A stretch of 64,000 bases of DNA. It comes from Xanthomonas arboricola (GTDB taxonomy: Bacteria; Pseudomonadota; Gammaproteobacteria; Xanthomonadales; Xanthomonadaceae). Below are positions 16,256 to 25,855 of the stretch, piece after piece. The stretch lies in the NCBI RefSeq assembly GCF_002940665.1, contig NZ_MIGY01000003.1, positions 558,001-622,000 of the forward strand, in the 5' to 3' direction. Under the pieces are notes generated by a model. It had not been told where the DNA came from and did not search any database. It worked only from the letters and a program-made list of their open reading frames with translations. Position 1 is the first letter of the stretch, and the number at the start of each line of letters is the position of its first letter. The position numbers and the translations under genes were made by a program.

Positions 16256-19200
16256 CAGTAGACCGACTGACTCTTCAGCAGTTCGAACAGCTTGAGCGTG
16301 GCCTCGCGATTGCGGCCCGTCAGCGGATACAGGACATTTTGTACAATGCGTTCCTTTGCTTCATCTCCTCGCCATCCTGCCGGAGCCTCGTCACGCATCA
16401 GGCGATCGATGTTGAGTGCCAGGAAGGCCAGCCGGTTGCCGTAATTCACTTCCGGCTCCTGGATGGCGCCATGTGCAGCTTGAGCATCATCAGAAATGAT
16501 GTCCGGCAGATTGCGATAAATCACCAGCGCGCCGGCATTGCCACGCAGCATGCTGGGTTCATCACTATCGTGCTGTCTCTCATGCCAGGTCATCACCAAC
16601 GCCTCTGCCTTCTTCAGAAATGCTTCGTAGGCCTCGGTGCTTTCGCGGCTTTGTTGGATCAAATCATCGAGCAGCTTGGACATCTGCTCGTAAAACCGCG
16701 GATCAGTTAGGCGGTCGCGGATAATGGTCTTGCGGACATTGTTGATGATGGTTTCCGCAATGGCATTCTTTGAGAGCTTGCCCTTCTCGTTGAGCTTTTT
16801 GGCGATAGCGTCGTGGACGCCGGTTTTGATGATCAGCTCAGTCAGCGACAGCTCGGCTAGTTGCCCCAATGCTTGTGCCGGTTCGGCATGGACATAGGTG
16901 TTGATGAGATGTCGCATATCAGCCTCAAAGGGTTTGATATCCAGCTCCTCACAACTGCAATGCTTGATGGCAGACCTAACCTCGGCATAGAACTCGGTTT
17001 CTCGCCGCAAGGTGTCGGCCTCGCCATTGGAATAACCCGCCTCGGCCAAGTCCTGGGCAATTGCGGCAAAGGCGCGCAGATAGGTCGCTACCGCTTTGTA
17101 GAAGGCAATACGTAGCGCCTCACTCTCCAGTAGCGCCTCCGGATCACCCGCATGGCCGCAAAAGTAGTGGATGAACTGCTCCACTTCACGAGGGTGCTCG
17201 ACCGGCTCGCACAGGTAGTGCAACGCCTCGCGCGCCTCATCCAAATGTTTACGACCTTCGCCCAGCCAATTCTTTAGCTGGATGTTGTTGTCGCCACCGT
17301 TACCGGCGTCGATGTCCAACGCATCGGAGCTGTACACCGCAATCGCCTGCTGCACATCATCGAATAGCTTTTTGTAATCGACGATGTAGCCATAGTCCTT
17401 GTCCTCGCCGTCGAGACGATTGGTGCGACAAATGGCCTGAAACAGGTTGTGGTCATGCAGCTCGTTGTCCAGATAGATGTAAGTGCAACTGGGCGCATCG
17501 AACCCTGTCAACAGCTTGCTGACCACAATCAGCAGTTTCATGCTGGCCGGTTCTTCAATGAAGCGGCGCTTGGTTTCGTCTTCGTACTGCTTGGTTGTTT
17601 GGCCGGCGCGCAGCACATGCTGCTTATAGGTGTCGTACTTGTAGCGCTCATCGCTGCCCGATGACGCTTTCGAGATCGCCGCCGGATTGGGCTCAAACGA
17701 TGTGATGACACCCACATGCGGGCTAAAATGTGTGTTCTGGAAAAGCCGAAAATAATGGCATGCGTCGTAGATCGACGCAGCCACCAGAATCGCCGTACCA
17801 CGATCGTTGTCCAGGCGGGGCTTGAGGCTGAAATCCTCGATAATGTTGGCAACGATGCGGTCCTTGCGCTCTTTACCGCTCATCAACTCTTCCATCGTTG
17901 CCCAGCGCTTGCGCAGGATGGATTTCTGAAAGTTGTTCAACCCTCGCGTTTTCTTTTCGAACCAGGCATCGATGGCCTCACGCGAGGTCAACCGCTGCGG
18001 CACATCGCGCGCCTCGTACTTCAGGTCCAACACCACCTTGTCTGCCACTGCCTGGTGAAACTTGTAGGTATGGATGTAGGTCCCGAACACATCGCGAGTG
18101 GTTTGCCTGTCCTTGCGCAGCAGCGGCGTACCAGTAAAGCCGATGAAAATCGCATCGTCCAGCCAGCGCTTCATCTGCTTGTTCATGTTGCCACCCTGAG
18201 TGCGGTGGCATTCGTCAACAAACACGTAGAAGCGCCCATGGATCGGTGGCGGCTCGCCCTTGAGGTCCGCAGCATCGAACTTGTGGATCAGCGCGCACAG
18301 CAGGCGCGGCGCCGCCGCACTCAGCTTTCGCACAAAGTCCGCTCGGGAGGTAATGCGCGGCGAAGCCGAGTCCGCACCGATCACACTGGCATTGCGCATG
18401 ACACCTTCGATCTGCTTGTCCAGTTCGTCGCGGTCAGTGACCACCAACACGCGCGCCTGTGGGTCATGCTCCAGCAGCCACTTGGCCAGCAGCACCATCA
18501 AGATGCTTTTGCCACTGCCTTGGGTGTGCCAGATCACCCCCCCCTCGCGTTGGGCAATGCGCGCCTGGGCCGCCTTGATGCCCTGGTACTGGTGCTGCCT
18601 GGGCACTTTCTTGAAGCCTGCGTCGAAGATCACGAAGTTGCGGATCAAGTCCAGCAACTGCACCTTGCTACACATCTGTGCCAGTGGACGATCCAACAAG
18701 GCGCCTGCCGCTACTGCAGCCAATGGTTGTTCGTCTTTCCACTGCACGAAGAACTGCTCCGGGGTGCCGGTGGTGCCATAGCGCAGCCCCTGCGCGTCGC
18801 TTCCGGCCAGCAACACCTGCACCGTACTGAAGAAGCCTTGGTTGAACGCCTCCTCCTGATTGCTGCGCAGCTGGCGAATGCCGTCGCCCAGATCCACCGA
18901 GCTGCGCTTGAGCTCAATCACTGCCACCGCCAGACCGTTGATATACAGCACGATGTCCGGCCGACGTGTGCTGCCGCCTCTCAGCGTCACTTCTTCGGCA
19001 AGGGCAAACTGATTTCGCTGCGGCTGGGCCCAGTCGATTAGCTGTACCGTCTCGTGCGATTTGCCGGCCGCAATCTGCACCGGCACGCCATAGCGCAGCA
19101 ATTGGTAGGTGCGCAGGTTGGCCTGATAGGGCGTGATGCCGGTGACATCCACCGCAACTTCCAGCTTTTGCAGTGCGGCGCTGATATGGGCAGGCGCGTA

Positions 19201-19377
19201 ACCACGCGCTGCCAGATTGGCGCGTAACAGATCGACTTCAATGGCCCGATTGTTCTCGCGCTTGCTCCAATTGCCAAGGTGCTCGTAACCCAGACCGCCC
19301 TTGTCTACGGGGTCAGCGAATAGGCGCGCTACGCGGTTTTGTGAGTTGCGCTCGGAGCGCGGCATGCTTTGGGTCAT
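16255..19377 (-). CDS. hsdR: type I restriction enzyme, R (motor/nuclease) subunit
   Basis: 1040 aa from ATG 19377 (AAGGA eight bases upstream); an in-frame ATG at 19401 would overlap the upstream gene by 20 bp. The N-terminal PD-(D/E)xK nuclease has RRPDIVLYI and IELKRS (D141, E155, K157). The SF2 translocase follows with Walker A TQGSGKS (285-291), the Walker B VDECHRTQGG near 395, and IGFTGTPLL. The helical C-terminal region that binds the methylase is present, so the protein looks intact. It would translocate and cut unmethylated DNA when assembled with the HsdM and HsdS encoded upstream. Confidence 0.95.
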   Translation of the reverse strand: MTQSMPRSERNSQNRVARLFADPVDKGGLGYEHLGNWSKRENNRAIEVDLLRANLAARGYAPAHISAALQKLEVAVDVTGITPYQANLRTYQLLRYGVPVQIAAGKSHETVQLIDWAQPQRNQFALAEEVTLRGGSTRRPDIVLYINGLAVAVIELKRSSVDLGDGIRQLRSNQEEAFNQGFFSTVQVLLAGSDAQGLRYGTTGTPEQFFVQWKDEQPLAAVAAGALLDRPLAQMCSKVQLLDLIRNFVIFDAGFKKVPRQHQYQGIKAAQARIAQREGGVIWHTQGSGKSILMVLLAKWLLEHDPQARVLVVTDRDELDKQIEGVMRNASVIGADSASPRITSRADFVRKLSAAAPRLLCALIHKFDAADLKGEPPPIHGRFYVFVDECHRTQGGNMNKQMKRWLDDAIFIGFTGTPLLRKDRQTTRDVFGTYIHTYKFHQAVADKVVLDLKYEARDVPQRLTSREAIDAWFEKKTRGLNNFQKSILRKRWATMEELMSGKERKDRIVANIIEDFSLKPRLDNDRGTAILVAASIYDACHYFRLFQNTHFSPHVGVITSFEPNPAAISKASSGSDERYKYDTYKQHVLRAGQTTKQYEDETKRRFIEEPASMKLLIVVSKLLTGFDAPSCTYIYLDNELHDHNLFQAICRTNRLDGEDKDYGYIVDYKKLFDDVQQAIAVYSSDALDIDAGNGGDNNIQLKNWLGEGRKHLDEAREALHYLCEPVEHPREVEQFIHYFCGHAGDPEALLESEALRIAFYKAVATYLRAFAAIAQDLAEAGYSNGEADTLRRETEFYAEVRSAIKHCSCEELDIKPFEADMRHLINTYVHAEPAQALGQLAELSLTELIIKTGVHDAIAKKLNEKGKLSKNAIAETIINNVRKTIIRDRLTDPRFYEQMSKLLDDLIQQSRESTEAYEAFLKKAEALVMTWHERQHDSDEPSMLRGNAGALVIYRNLPDIISDDAQAAHGAIQEPEVNYGNRLAFLALNIDRLMRDEAPAGWRGDEAKERIVQNVLYPLTGRNREATLKLFELLKSQSVY

Positions 19378-19381
19378 TGCA

Positions 19382-20437
19382 TCATTCCTTGGTGCGTTCA
19401 TTGACAGCGTTAGCCAGCTCCCGCTCGATCTGCTCGATGCTCGGCAGGCTGGTTTGCAGCTCTTGCGGCAGAGATTCCACTAGCTTGTATTCGGCAATGC
19501 CCATCGGCTGGGACTTGTCCCCCAGCGCGTATTCGGCCACCACCTTGTTCTTGCTCTTGCACAGCAGCAGGCCGATGCTTGGGTTGTCTTGCACGTGCTT
19601 CAGCTGCCGATCTACCGCCGTCAGATAAAAGCCCAGTTGCCCCAGGTGCTCGGGCTTGAACTTGCCTGCCTTGAGTTCGATTACTACGTAGCAGCGCAGC
19701 TTGAGGTGATAGAACAGCAGGTCGATGAAGAACTCCTCGCCGCCCACGTCCAGCAACACCTGCCGCCCCACAAAGGCAAAGCCCGCGCCCAGTTCCAGCA
19801 GGAAATCGGTCACATGCTGCACCAGCGCGCCCTCGATCTCGCGTTCCTGCGCTTGCTCGCCAAGGCCGAGGAAATCGAAGCGGTACGGATCTTTCAGCGA
19901 TTCCATGGCCAAGTCGGACTGCGGGGCGGGCAAGGTGGCCGGGAAGTTCGTCACGGCCGAACCGCTACGCTCCAACAGGCTGGCCTCGATCTGCATCACC
20001 AGCACGTTGCGCGACCAATTGTGCTCGATGGCCTTGGCGGCATACCAGCGGCGGGTTTCAGGGCCGGGCAACTTGTCCAGCAGGGCCAGCTGGTGGTACC
20101 AGGGCAATTGTGCAAGCACCGCTTGCACAAATGATTCATCCGGCCAGGCCTCGGCAAACGCCCGCATGTACTTGAGGTTGCGCGGCGAAAAGCCCTTCAT
20201 CTCAGGGAAGGCGGCGCGTAGGTCATGCGCGAGCCGCTCGATCACCTTGGCGCCCCAGCCTTGTTCGGCTTGCCGCTCTAGAATGTCACGGCCAATCTGC
20301 CAGTAAAGCCCTACCAGCTCCCGATTGACCGCCAGCGCGGCACGTTGCTGCGCGCCGTGGATGCGTCCCTTGAGTTCGGCCAGCCAGTCGGCGTAGCCTC
20401 GCGGAACGAGGATCAAGGAGCTTGGTTCGTCTGTCAT
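19382..20437 (-). CDS. DUF1016 (YhcG-type) PD-(D/E)xK nuclease
   Basis: 351 aa from ATG 20437 (MTDEPSS), the usual start point of the family; in-frame ATG 20473 and TTG 20485 are possible. The N-terminal DUF1016_N domain has LYWQIGRDILERQAEQGWG, FPEMKGFSPRNLKYMRAF and LPWYHQLALLDKL. The C-terminal nuclease domain has EFFIDLLFYH (catalytic Asp) and CYVVIELKAGKF (ExK). It sits between hsdS and hsdR, a location seen often for this family. A DNA-cleaving or recombination-type role in defence is inferred from the fold and location. Four bases separate its stop from the preferred hsdR start. Confidence 0.9.
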   Translation of the reverse strand: MTDEPSSLILVPRGYADWLAELKGRIHGAQQRAALAVNRELVGLYWQIGRDILERQAEQGWGAKVIERLAHDLRAAFPEMKGFSPRNLKYMRAFAEAWPDESFVQAVLAQLPWYHQLALLDKLPGPETRRWYAAKAIEHNWSRNVLVMQIEASLLERSGSAVTNFPATLPAPQSDLAMESLKDPYRFDFLGLGEQAQEREIEGALVQHVTDFLLELGAGFAFVGRQVLLDVGGEEFFIDLLFYHLKLRCYVVIELKAGKFKPEHLGQLGFYLTAVDRQLKHVQDNPSIGLLLCKSKNKVVAEYALGDKSQPMGIAEYKLVESLPQELQTSLPSIEQIERELANAVNERTKE

Positions 20438-20489
20438 TGACGTTTCATCTTCTGCGTTATCCGTCGGCAGCATCGGGCCACGCAACCTA

Positions 20490-21713
20490 TCAGACCAACC
20501 GTGTCCTGCCGGTCAGCAGTTCCTGCATCATGGCTTGCTTGAGGTCGCGTGTCTTGGTGCGCCGGATTTCAAGGACGGTAATTTCGGTGTGCATATCAGC
20601 GAGGACAGTAGCGATGGCTGTTTGTTCGTCGATTGGTGGTAAATTGATATTGGTCGAATTGATAAGACCAGTATTCAAGTTCATTTGAGAGCCAGTTTGG
20701 CCATACTTTGACCAGCCGGGCTCAATCCACTTCAGTGCGTAATAGATGAACAGCCTATCTGCTTTCAGATTTTCGAATACGACAAATCCGTCGTGAATAC
20801 ATACGTCGATATTGGTGATGATGGGGCGACCAACCGTTGCGCAGATGCTCATAATGAGATTTCCGCTATCTACGGGACGACTGTGTGCAACACCATCAGG
20901 GGAAAGTCGCTGAGTTGTTTGCTCCAGATACATACCGGAATTTGTGACGTCTGAAATTCTTACCCAGCCTACATTCGAGCTTTCATCGAACCACCGAGGG
21001 CTATCGATGGGACGAGGCGATGCTCCACGTTGAATATTTGCCAAGTCTCTCAGACGCTTCACCTTCCACTTCCCAGTGAACCCCGGCAGCCGGGTTTGCC
21101 CAGTAAGAAGTTGCTGCATGACGGACTGTTTGATGGCGCGCTTTTTGGCGATCAGGCGATCCAGCCCCATAAGTAGTGCATCCATGTCACTAAGAGCGTT
21201 GGCGATGGTGCATTGCTCAAAAACCGACGGAGACAAGGGAATCTGGAATGAATTGAGACTCTTGTTTGTAATTTGATTGATAGTTGCGCCGAGGTGTTCG
21301 TTGATTTGGCGCTTTAATATATCTGATTGAAATAGGTAACTTGCAAGCCGTCCAATCTGACTACGATAGACTGCCATGAAAGCTCCAAATGTCATTCCAT
21401 TCGTCCGCTCATCAAGCAGCGCCGATTTCCCTATCAGATCACGACTACCATTCCTGACGCAGATCAAAACATCATTAGGGCGCACCATGATGCGCTCTGA
21501 GATTTCGGCGTCGACAAAAACATTATTTTCAAATTCAAGAGCATCGTTTTGAATATTCGACGAGCGCAGAACAAGTGTTCCGTAATCTCGAACTTCGTTT
21601 GGTTTGTAGGTGAGCCCAATTAGAGCCTCGCCGATATCTCCAAGGGACTTAACCTCCCAATCCTCCGGAATCGCCCCCACTTCCGTCTGCTTATACCCAG
21701 GCTTCACTTCCAT
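20490..21713 (-). CDS. hsdS: type I restriction enzyme, S (specificity) subunit
   Basis: 407 aa with the two-TRD layout: the first half begins YKQTEVGAIPEDWEVKSLGDI and ends in a coiled linker ending KQSVMQQLLTGQTRLPGF. The second half repeats the pattern (GKWKVKRLRDLANIQRG ... TRDLKQAMMQELLTGRTRLV). It determines which bipartite DNA sequence is methylated or restricted. The DNA is visibly richer in A+T than its neighbours, as is common for exchanged TRD segments. The start overlaps hsdM by 10 bp. Confidence 0.95.
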   Translation of the reverse strand: MEVKPGYKQTEVGAIPEDWEVKSLGDIGEALIGLTYKPNEVRDYGTLVLRSSNIQNDALEFENNVFVDAEISERIMVRPNDVLICVRNGSRDLIGKSALLDERTNGMTFGAFMAVYRSQIGRLASYLFQSDILKRQINEHLGATINQITNKSLNSFQIPLSPSVFEQCTIANALSDMDALLMGLDRLIAKKRAIKQSVMQQLLTGQTRLPGFTGKWKVKRLRDLANIQRGASPRPIDSPRWFDESSNVGWVRISDVTNSGMYLEQTTQRLSPDGVAHSRPVDSGNLIMSICATVGRPIITNIDVCIHDGFVVFENLKADRLFIYYALKWIEPGWSKYGQTGSQMNLNTGLINSTNINLPPIDEQTAIATVLADMHTEITVLEIRRTKTRDLKQAMMQELLTGRTRLV

Positions 21714-24469
21714 ACCGCCCCCATCTGTTTCAGGTGCACGCCCACCTTAGCGCTGAGAGCCGCCACGTCATCCTCCAACCTCGGTAGCGGGGTATCGTAG
21801 CGTTCGGCCAGTTCGCGGATGCGCTGGGAGAGGGTCTGGGAAATACGCTCCAGCTCCTGCTGCACATCGGCTTGCAGGTGGGCTAGCCACTTATCTTCGA
21901 CCACCAGCATTTTGATCTCAGCTTCGCTTAGAGCGGCGTAGCAGTCGTGTGCTTGCTGGTCGATTTTTGTCTCAAGCGTCTTGATTGCTCTTTTGAGAGC
22001 CACTTCGCCTTCTTTTAGCTCCAGCCATCTGCGAAGCAGCGGAATTTCACCAGGCTCGGCGACGTCCACGCCCCCTTCTTGCGCAGCATCCAGGCGCTGG
22101 CCAACGCTTGCCTTGGTCAAAGCACCTTTTTCATCCTGTGCTTCAAACAAAAGACCCTCCTCCCCGCCGTATTCTTCCTCCAGCTCCGCGAGCTGGCTGG
22201 TCAGACTTTCCAGTTCAGTTTGCACGGCCTCTAACTCGGCCTGTGCGGTGGTGAAGTAACGGGCAACGATAAATCGCTTGGGCACGAGATCGCAGATCCA
22301 GCCCTTGTTCTTGGCGTTGCCTTTCTTGTCGATTTCTACGATGCGCCGAGGCTGGGCCACCCAGCCGTCGGCAGCAATCAGGTAGGCGTCGTCCTGCATC
22401 ACTTCCGCCCAGTAGTCCATCAGGTGCTGGTAGATGTCGTAAGGGTCAAGCAGGGGTGCGGCGTGAAAGGTCGCGAGCAGGGTTTCAGAGATCTGCGAGA
22501 TCAGCGTCTTGGGTTTGTCGCCCGGCTGGATGCCGGTGAGTAGCGGCGTGACGGCCTGCTGCCATTTGCCGAACAGCGCTTCCACCTTGCTGCGGAATTG
22601 CTGGAACTGCGGGTGGCTCTGGATGATCGAGCGTACGTCTGCAATAGGCTGGCGTAGCCGGGCATAGCCTGGGCGATCGGCCTCGAACAGCACCTCGCGC
22701 AGAGCTGGCATTTCCTGCCAGTCGGCAGCAAAGGCATCGATATCGCGCTCGGGGATGCCGCCGTTGAGGTGGGCGTCAATGTCGTGCAGGTCTTCTGGCT
22801 CGCTGCTATCGATGTAGCGCGGCAGGTTGAGGTTGTAGCTATTCCTGTCGCTGGAGACTTCCCCCAGCGGCACCATCCGGGCATAGCGCGGCACATCCGC
22901 GCCACGGCGGAAGGTATCAACGATGCGATGGATGTCCTGCTCACGCAGGCGGTTCTTGGGACCGTCCTTGATGAAGCCTTTGCTGGCGTCGATCATGAAG
23001 ATGCCCTTGCGGGCGCCAGCGTTTTCCTTATCCAGCACCAGGATGCAGGCGGGGATGCCGGTGCCGTAGAACAGATTGGCCGGCAGGCCGATGATGCCCT
23101 TGAGCACACCTGAGCGCACAAGGTTTTTACGAATGACGCCTTCCGCGTTGCCACGGAACAGCACACCGTGCGGCAGGATGATGGCACCCTTGCCGGTAGT
23201 TGCCTTCATGCTACGCATGACGTGCAGCAAATAGGCGTAGTCGCCCTGCTTGTCCGGCGGTGCGCCCCAGGCAAAACGTTGATAAGGATCGTTGGCGGGT
23301 GTCAGCCCGGTGGACCACTTCTTGTCCGAGAACGGCGGGTTGGCGACCACATAGTCGTAGCTACGCAGTTGCTCCCCATCCTTGAACCTGGGGTTGGACA
23401 GCGTGTCCCCGCCAAGGATGGTGGCACTGGGGAAGTGGTGCAGGATCATATTCATCCGCGCCAAGCCGGCGGTGGTCACGTCCTTTTCCTGCCCTTCCAG
23501 CGTGATCTGCCGGCCTGCCTCGGCGGCAACTTTCAGCAGCAGTGAGCCTGAGCCGCAAGTTGGATCGTACGCGGTCGTAGATGCGCGGGTATTGGCGTGG
23601 GAGATGCCGATCACCTGGGCGATGATGCTACTCACTTCAGAGGGAGTATAGAACTGGCCCTTGCTCTTGCCGGAGTCCTGCGCAAAGTGGCGCATCAGGT
23701 ACTCGTACGCATCGCCGAGCAGATCGTCGTTGTCGGCCCGGTTGTTGGCAAAATTCAGCTCGGGCTTTTCGAAGATGGCGATCAGGTTGCCCAACCGCTC
23801 GACCATGGCCGGGCCTTCGCCAAGCTTGTTGGGATCGTTGAAGTCTGGGAAGTCGCTACGCGCCAGCTTGGTATTGGCCTCAATCAGCTTTTGAATGACT
23901 TGCGTGTTGATCCTTTCGCCGATATCGGCCTTGCCCTTGAGCACCACCATGTCCTTGAATGAGGCGCCAGGCGGGATGACGACAGGTGGAGCGAAGTCCT
24001 TGCTATTGCCGTACTTGTCGCTGATGTACTTGATGAACAGCATGAACAGCACATAGTCCTTGTACTGACTAGCGTCCATGCCACCGCGCAGTTCATCGCA
24101 GGAGGCCCAGATGGAGCTATACAAATCAGATTTTTTGACTACGCCGCCGCGCCTCACCGACGATGTTGTGTCTGCCTCGGCATGCGTCTTGGCTGCCTTT
24201 ACCTTAAGAACTTCCACTACTTTTTCTGCCTGTTTTGCACCAGAATTTCTGGCTCTGTTGTGCATCACAGCCGTCTCAGCAAGCGCGACGGAACCGCCGC
24301 GCCCTCGGCCAGACACGATGTCGCCTTGCTCGATCAACAGGTATTTGATGCGTAGATACGTACTTTCCTGCCAGCCAAGTTCGTCTCGCAGCTTGCCGTT
24401 ACCAGCAGAGCCGCCGAGAGACTGCAACATGGCGAGAAAACGTTCGGTATTTTGCTCGGTGGATGTCAC
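21704..24469 (-). CDS. hsdM: type I restriction enzyme, M (N6-adenine methylase) subunit with extensions
   Basis: 921 aa from GTG 24469 (overlap GTGA with the stop of the Mrr-like gene). Residues ~8-65 form a winged-helix-like extension (LGWQESTYLRIKYLLIEQGDIVSGRGRGG), followed by a charged linker. The HsdM N-terminal helical domain starts near 115 (LYSSIWASCDELRGGMDASQYKDYVLFMLF). The methylase has SAM motif DPTCGSGS (302-309) and catalytic NPPF (377-380). The C-terminal ~300 residues are helical, with long coiled-coil stretches (LEAVQTELESLTSQLAELEE). It is larger than classical HsdM (~500-550 aa). It methylates adenine together with HsdS. Confidence 0.94.
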   Translation of the reverse strand: MTSTEQNTERFLAMLQSLGGSAGNGKLRDELGWQESTYLRIKYLLIEQGDIVSGRGRGGSVALAETAVMHNRARNSGAKQAEKVVEVLKVKAAKTHAEADTTSSVRRGGVVKKSDLYSSIWASCDELRGGMDASQYKDYVLFMLFIKYISDKYGNSKDFAPPVVIPPGASFKDMVVLKGKADIGERINTQVIQKLIEANTKLARSDFPDFNDPNKLGEGPAMVERLGNLIAIFEKPELNFANNRADNDDLLGDAYEYLMRHFAQDSGKSKGQFYTPSEVSSIIAQVIGISHANTRASTTAYDPTCGSGSLLLKVAAEAGRQITLEGQEKDVTTAGLARMNMILHHFPSATILGGDTLSNPRFKDGEQLRSYDYVVANPPFSDKKWSTGLTPANDPYQRFAWGAPPDKQGDYAYLLHVMRSMKATTGKGAIILPHGVLFRGNAEGVIRKNLVRSGVLKGIIGLPANLFYGTGIPACILVLDKENAGARKGIFMIDASKGFIKDGPKNRLREQDIHRIVDTFRRGADVPRYARMVPLGEVSSDRNSYNLNLPRYIDSSEPEDLHDIDAHLNGGIPERDIDAFAADWQEMPALREVLFEADRPGYARLRQPIADVRSIIQSHPQFQQFRSKVEALFGKWQQAVTPLLTGIQPGDKPKTLISQISETLLATFHAAPLLDPYDIYQHLMDYWAEVMQDDAYLIAADGWVAQPRRIVEIDKKGNAKNKGWICDLVPKRFIVARYFTTAQAELEAVQTELESLTSQLAELEEEYGGEEGLLFEAQDEKGALTKASVGQRLDAAQEGGVDVAEPGEIPLLRRWLELKEGEVALKRAIKTLETKIDQQAHDCYAALSEAEIKMLVVEDKWLAHLQADVQQELERISQTLSQRIRELAERYDTPLPRLEDDVAALSAKVGVHLKQMGAVWK

Positions 24470-25500
24470 TGCGTTGTTCCGTACTGCTTGAGGGCCTGCA
24501 TCACGCCTGCCAGTGAAGCCGCTTCAGCGGCACAAAGTAATTTTTCGGCATCGATAGCCACTTCGCCAGGGGTTGTTTCAAGCATGGCGCGCACGATGCT
24601 CGGACCTACTTGTTCTTTTCCGGCCAGAAACCAAACCGGCTTGAGCGGCAGACGGGCCCTGGCGATGTCCTCAAGCTGTGAATAGTGCGTGGTCCATAGC
24701 TCCACCAACTTCCGCGCATCGATCAGATTGATCCGCCGATGCGACTGCCGCGCTTCGTAGTCGGCGTCCTTGGTGAAACCTGACAACGCGACATGCAGGC
24801 CGACATCGCCCTCTCCCAGAACCGCCATAAAGCTGCGCAGGCCCGCCACATCGATCCGCGGCGAGTTGGCATTGCGCTTGACCTGCACCTTGATGCGCGG
24901 CGGGCGGGTGCCGAGCGGGTCGTTGTAGGCAATGATGTCGGTGCCACCGTCCTTGCCGGGCGGTGCGACCCAGGCGACGTGGTAGCCCATCGCCCGTAGC
25001 AGCGACGCCACGAGTTCCTGGAAGTCATACGGCGGCATCGCGGCGAGGTAGGCCTCGATCTCGGCCCATGCCATTTCTTCGGCTTCTTCCAGCGTGATGC
25101 TGGCCGATTCCTCGGTAAGTTCGCCTTCGGGATCGTCGACCTCGTCTGCAACGGGCTGGGCACTCTTCCATTTCTTGTACAGCTGCCCCACCGCGCGGAT
25201 GAACTGCTCTGGGTCCGGATACGCGTCCAGCGCCGCTTCGCCCTCTGGCGTGAGGGTCCAGATGCCTTTGTCCTTGACCAGCCAGCCGGCCTTGACCGGC
25301 GCCACGGTGCTGAAGCGCACGATCTTCTCGAAGCGACGGCCGCCGGTTTCGTAGTCGCCCGCTTCGTACTCGGTGAGCACGACCTGCTTTTCCAGTGCGG
25401 CCAGCGCGTCTGCGGCGCGCATGCCCTCCGGCTGGGTCTTGAGGATATGGAACAGCGCACGGGTCAATTCCCCAGTGCGGCGCCTGCTGATATTGGCCAT
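24466..25500 (-). CDS. Mrr-like restriction endonuclease
   Basis: 344 aa. The N-terminal ~95 residues form a winged-helix DNA-binding module (the Mrr_N-like MANISRRRTGELTRALFHIL ... GIWTLTPEGEAAL). The C-terminal catalytic domain (~155-265) has DFQELVASLLRAMGY, GGTDIIAYNDP (D188) and VQVKR (Q206-x-K208), the D-QxK form of the PD-(D/E)xK nuclease site. Mrr-type enzymes cut DNA carrying foreign methylation. It is the first gene of the operon, and its stop overlaps hsdM. A C-terminal tail of ~75 residues has no match I recognise. Confidence 0.9.
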   Translation of the reverse strand: MANISRRRTGELTRALFHILKTQPEGMRAADALAALEKQVVLTEYEAGDYETGGRRFEKIVRFSTVAPVKAGWLVKDKGIWTLTPEGEAALDAYPDPEQFIRAVGQLYKKWKSAQPVADEVDDPEGELTEESASITLEEAEEMAWAEIEAYLAAMPPYDFQELVASLLRAMGYHVAWVAPPGKDGGTDIIAYNDPLGTRPPRIKVQVKRNANSPRIDVAGLRSFMAVLGEGDVGLHVALSGFTKDADYEARQSHRRINLIDARKLVELWTTHYSQLEDIARARLPLKPVWFLAGKEQVGPSIVRAMLETTPGEVAIDAEKLLCAAEAASLAGVMQALKQYGTTQ

Positions 25501-25540
25501 CTACTTCCCCTGTGGCACGACGTTGGCGCTAACGCCGTGC

Positions 25541-25849
25541 TTAATGATAGTCGTCTTCACGCTGATGCCTGACCGCCAGAACGGTGACGACCTGATCGCT
25601 TTCCACCTCAAACAGCAGGACGTAGCCACTGGCACCGAAGCCGATCACCAGCTCGCGCAAGAACGGATCTGCCACCCCCGCCTTGCGGCAGCTCAACGGC
25701 GCCAGTTCAAGTACGGTGACGACATCGCCGATGGCCTGCAGCGCACGCTCGGCCACGGTGAAGTCGCCTTCGGCACGCTGTAGCAGCCAGTCGTAAAGAC
25801 GCGCGAGATCGTCGCGCGCTTGCGGAGTAAAGCGGACGGAAAATCCCAC
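25541..25849 (-). CDS. RelE/ParE-family toxin
   Basis: 102 aa, small basic-acidic fold typical of ParE: VRFTPQARDDLARLYDWL at the N-terminus, then PFLRELVIGFGASGYVLLFEVESDQVVTVLAVRHQRED. ParE toxins inhibit gyrase, while RelE toxins cleave mRNA. Without the RelE catalytic His/Lys set visible, ParE is favoured. The gene follows the antitoxin by 6 bp. The pair lies directly upstream of the restriction operon and may form part of the same defence region. Confidence 0.85.
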   Translation of the reverse strand: MGFSVRFTPQARDDLARLYDWLLQRAEGDFTVAERALQAIGDVVTVLELAPLSCRKAGVADPFLRELVIGFGASGYVLLFEVESDQVVTVLAVRHQREDDYH

Positions 25850-25855
25850 CTTGGT

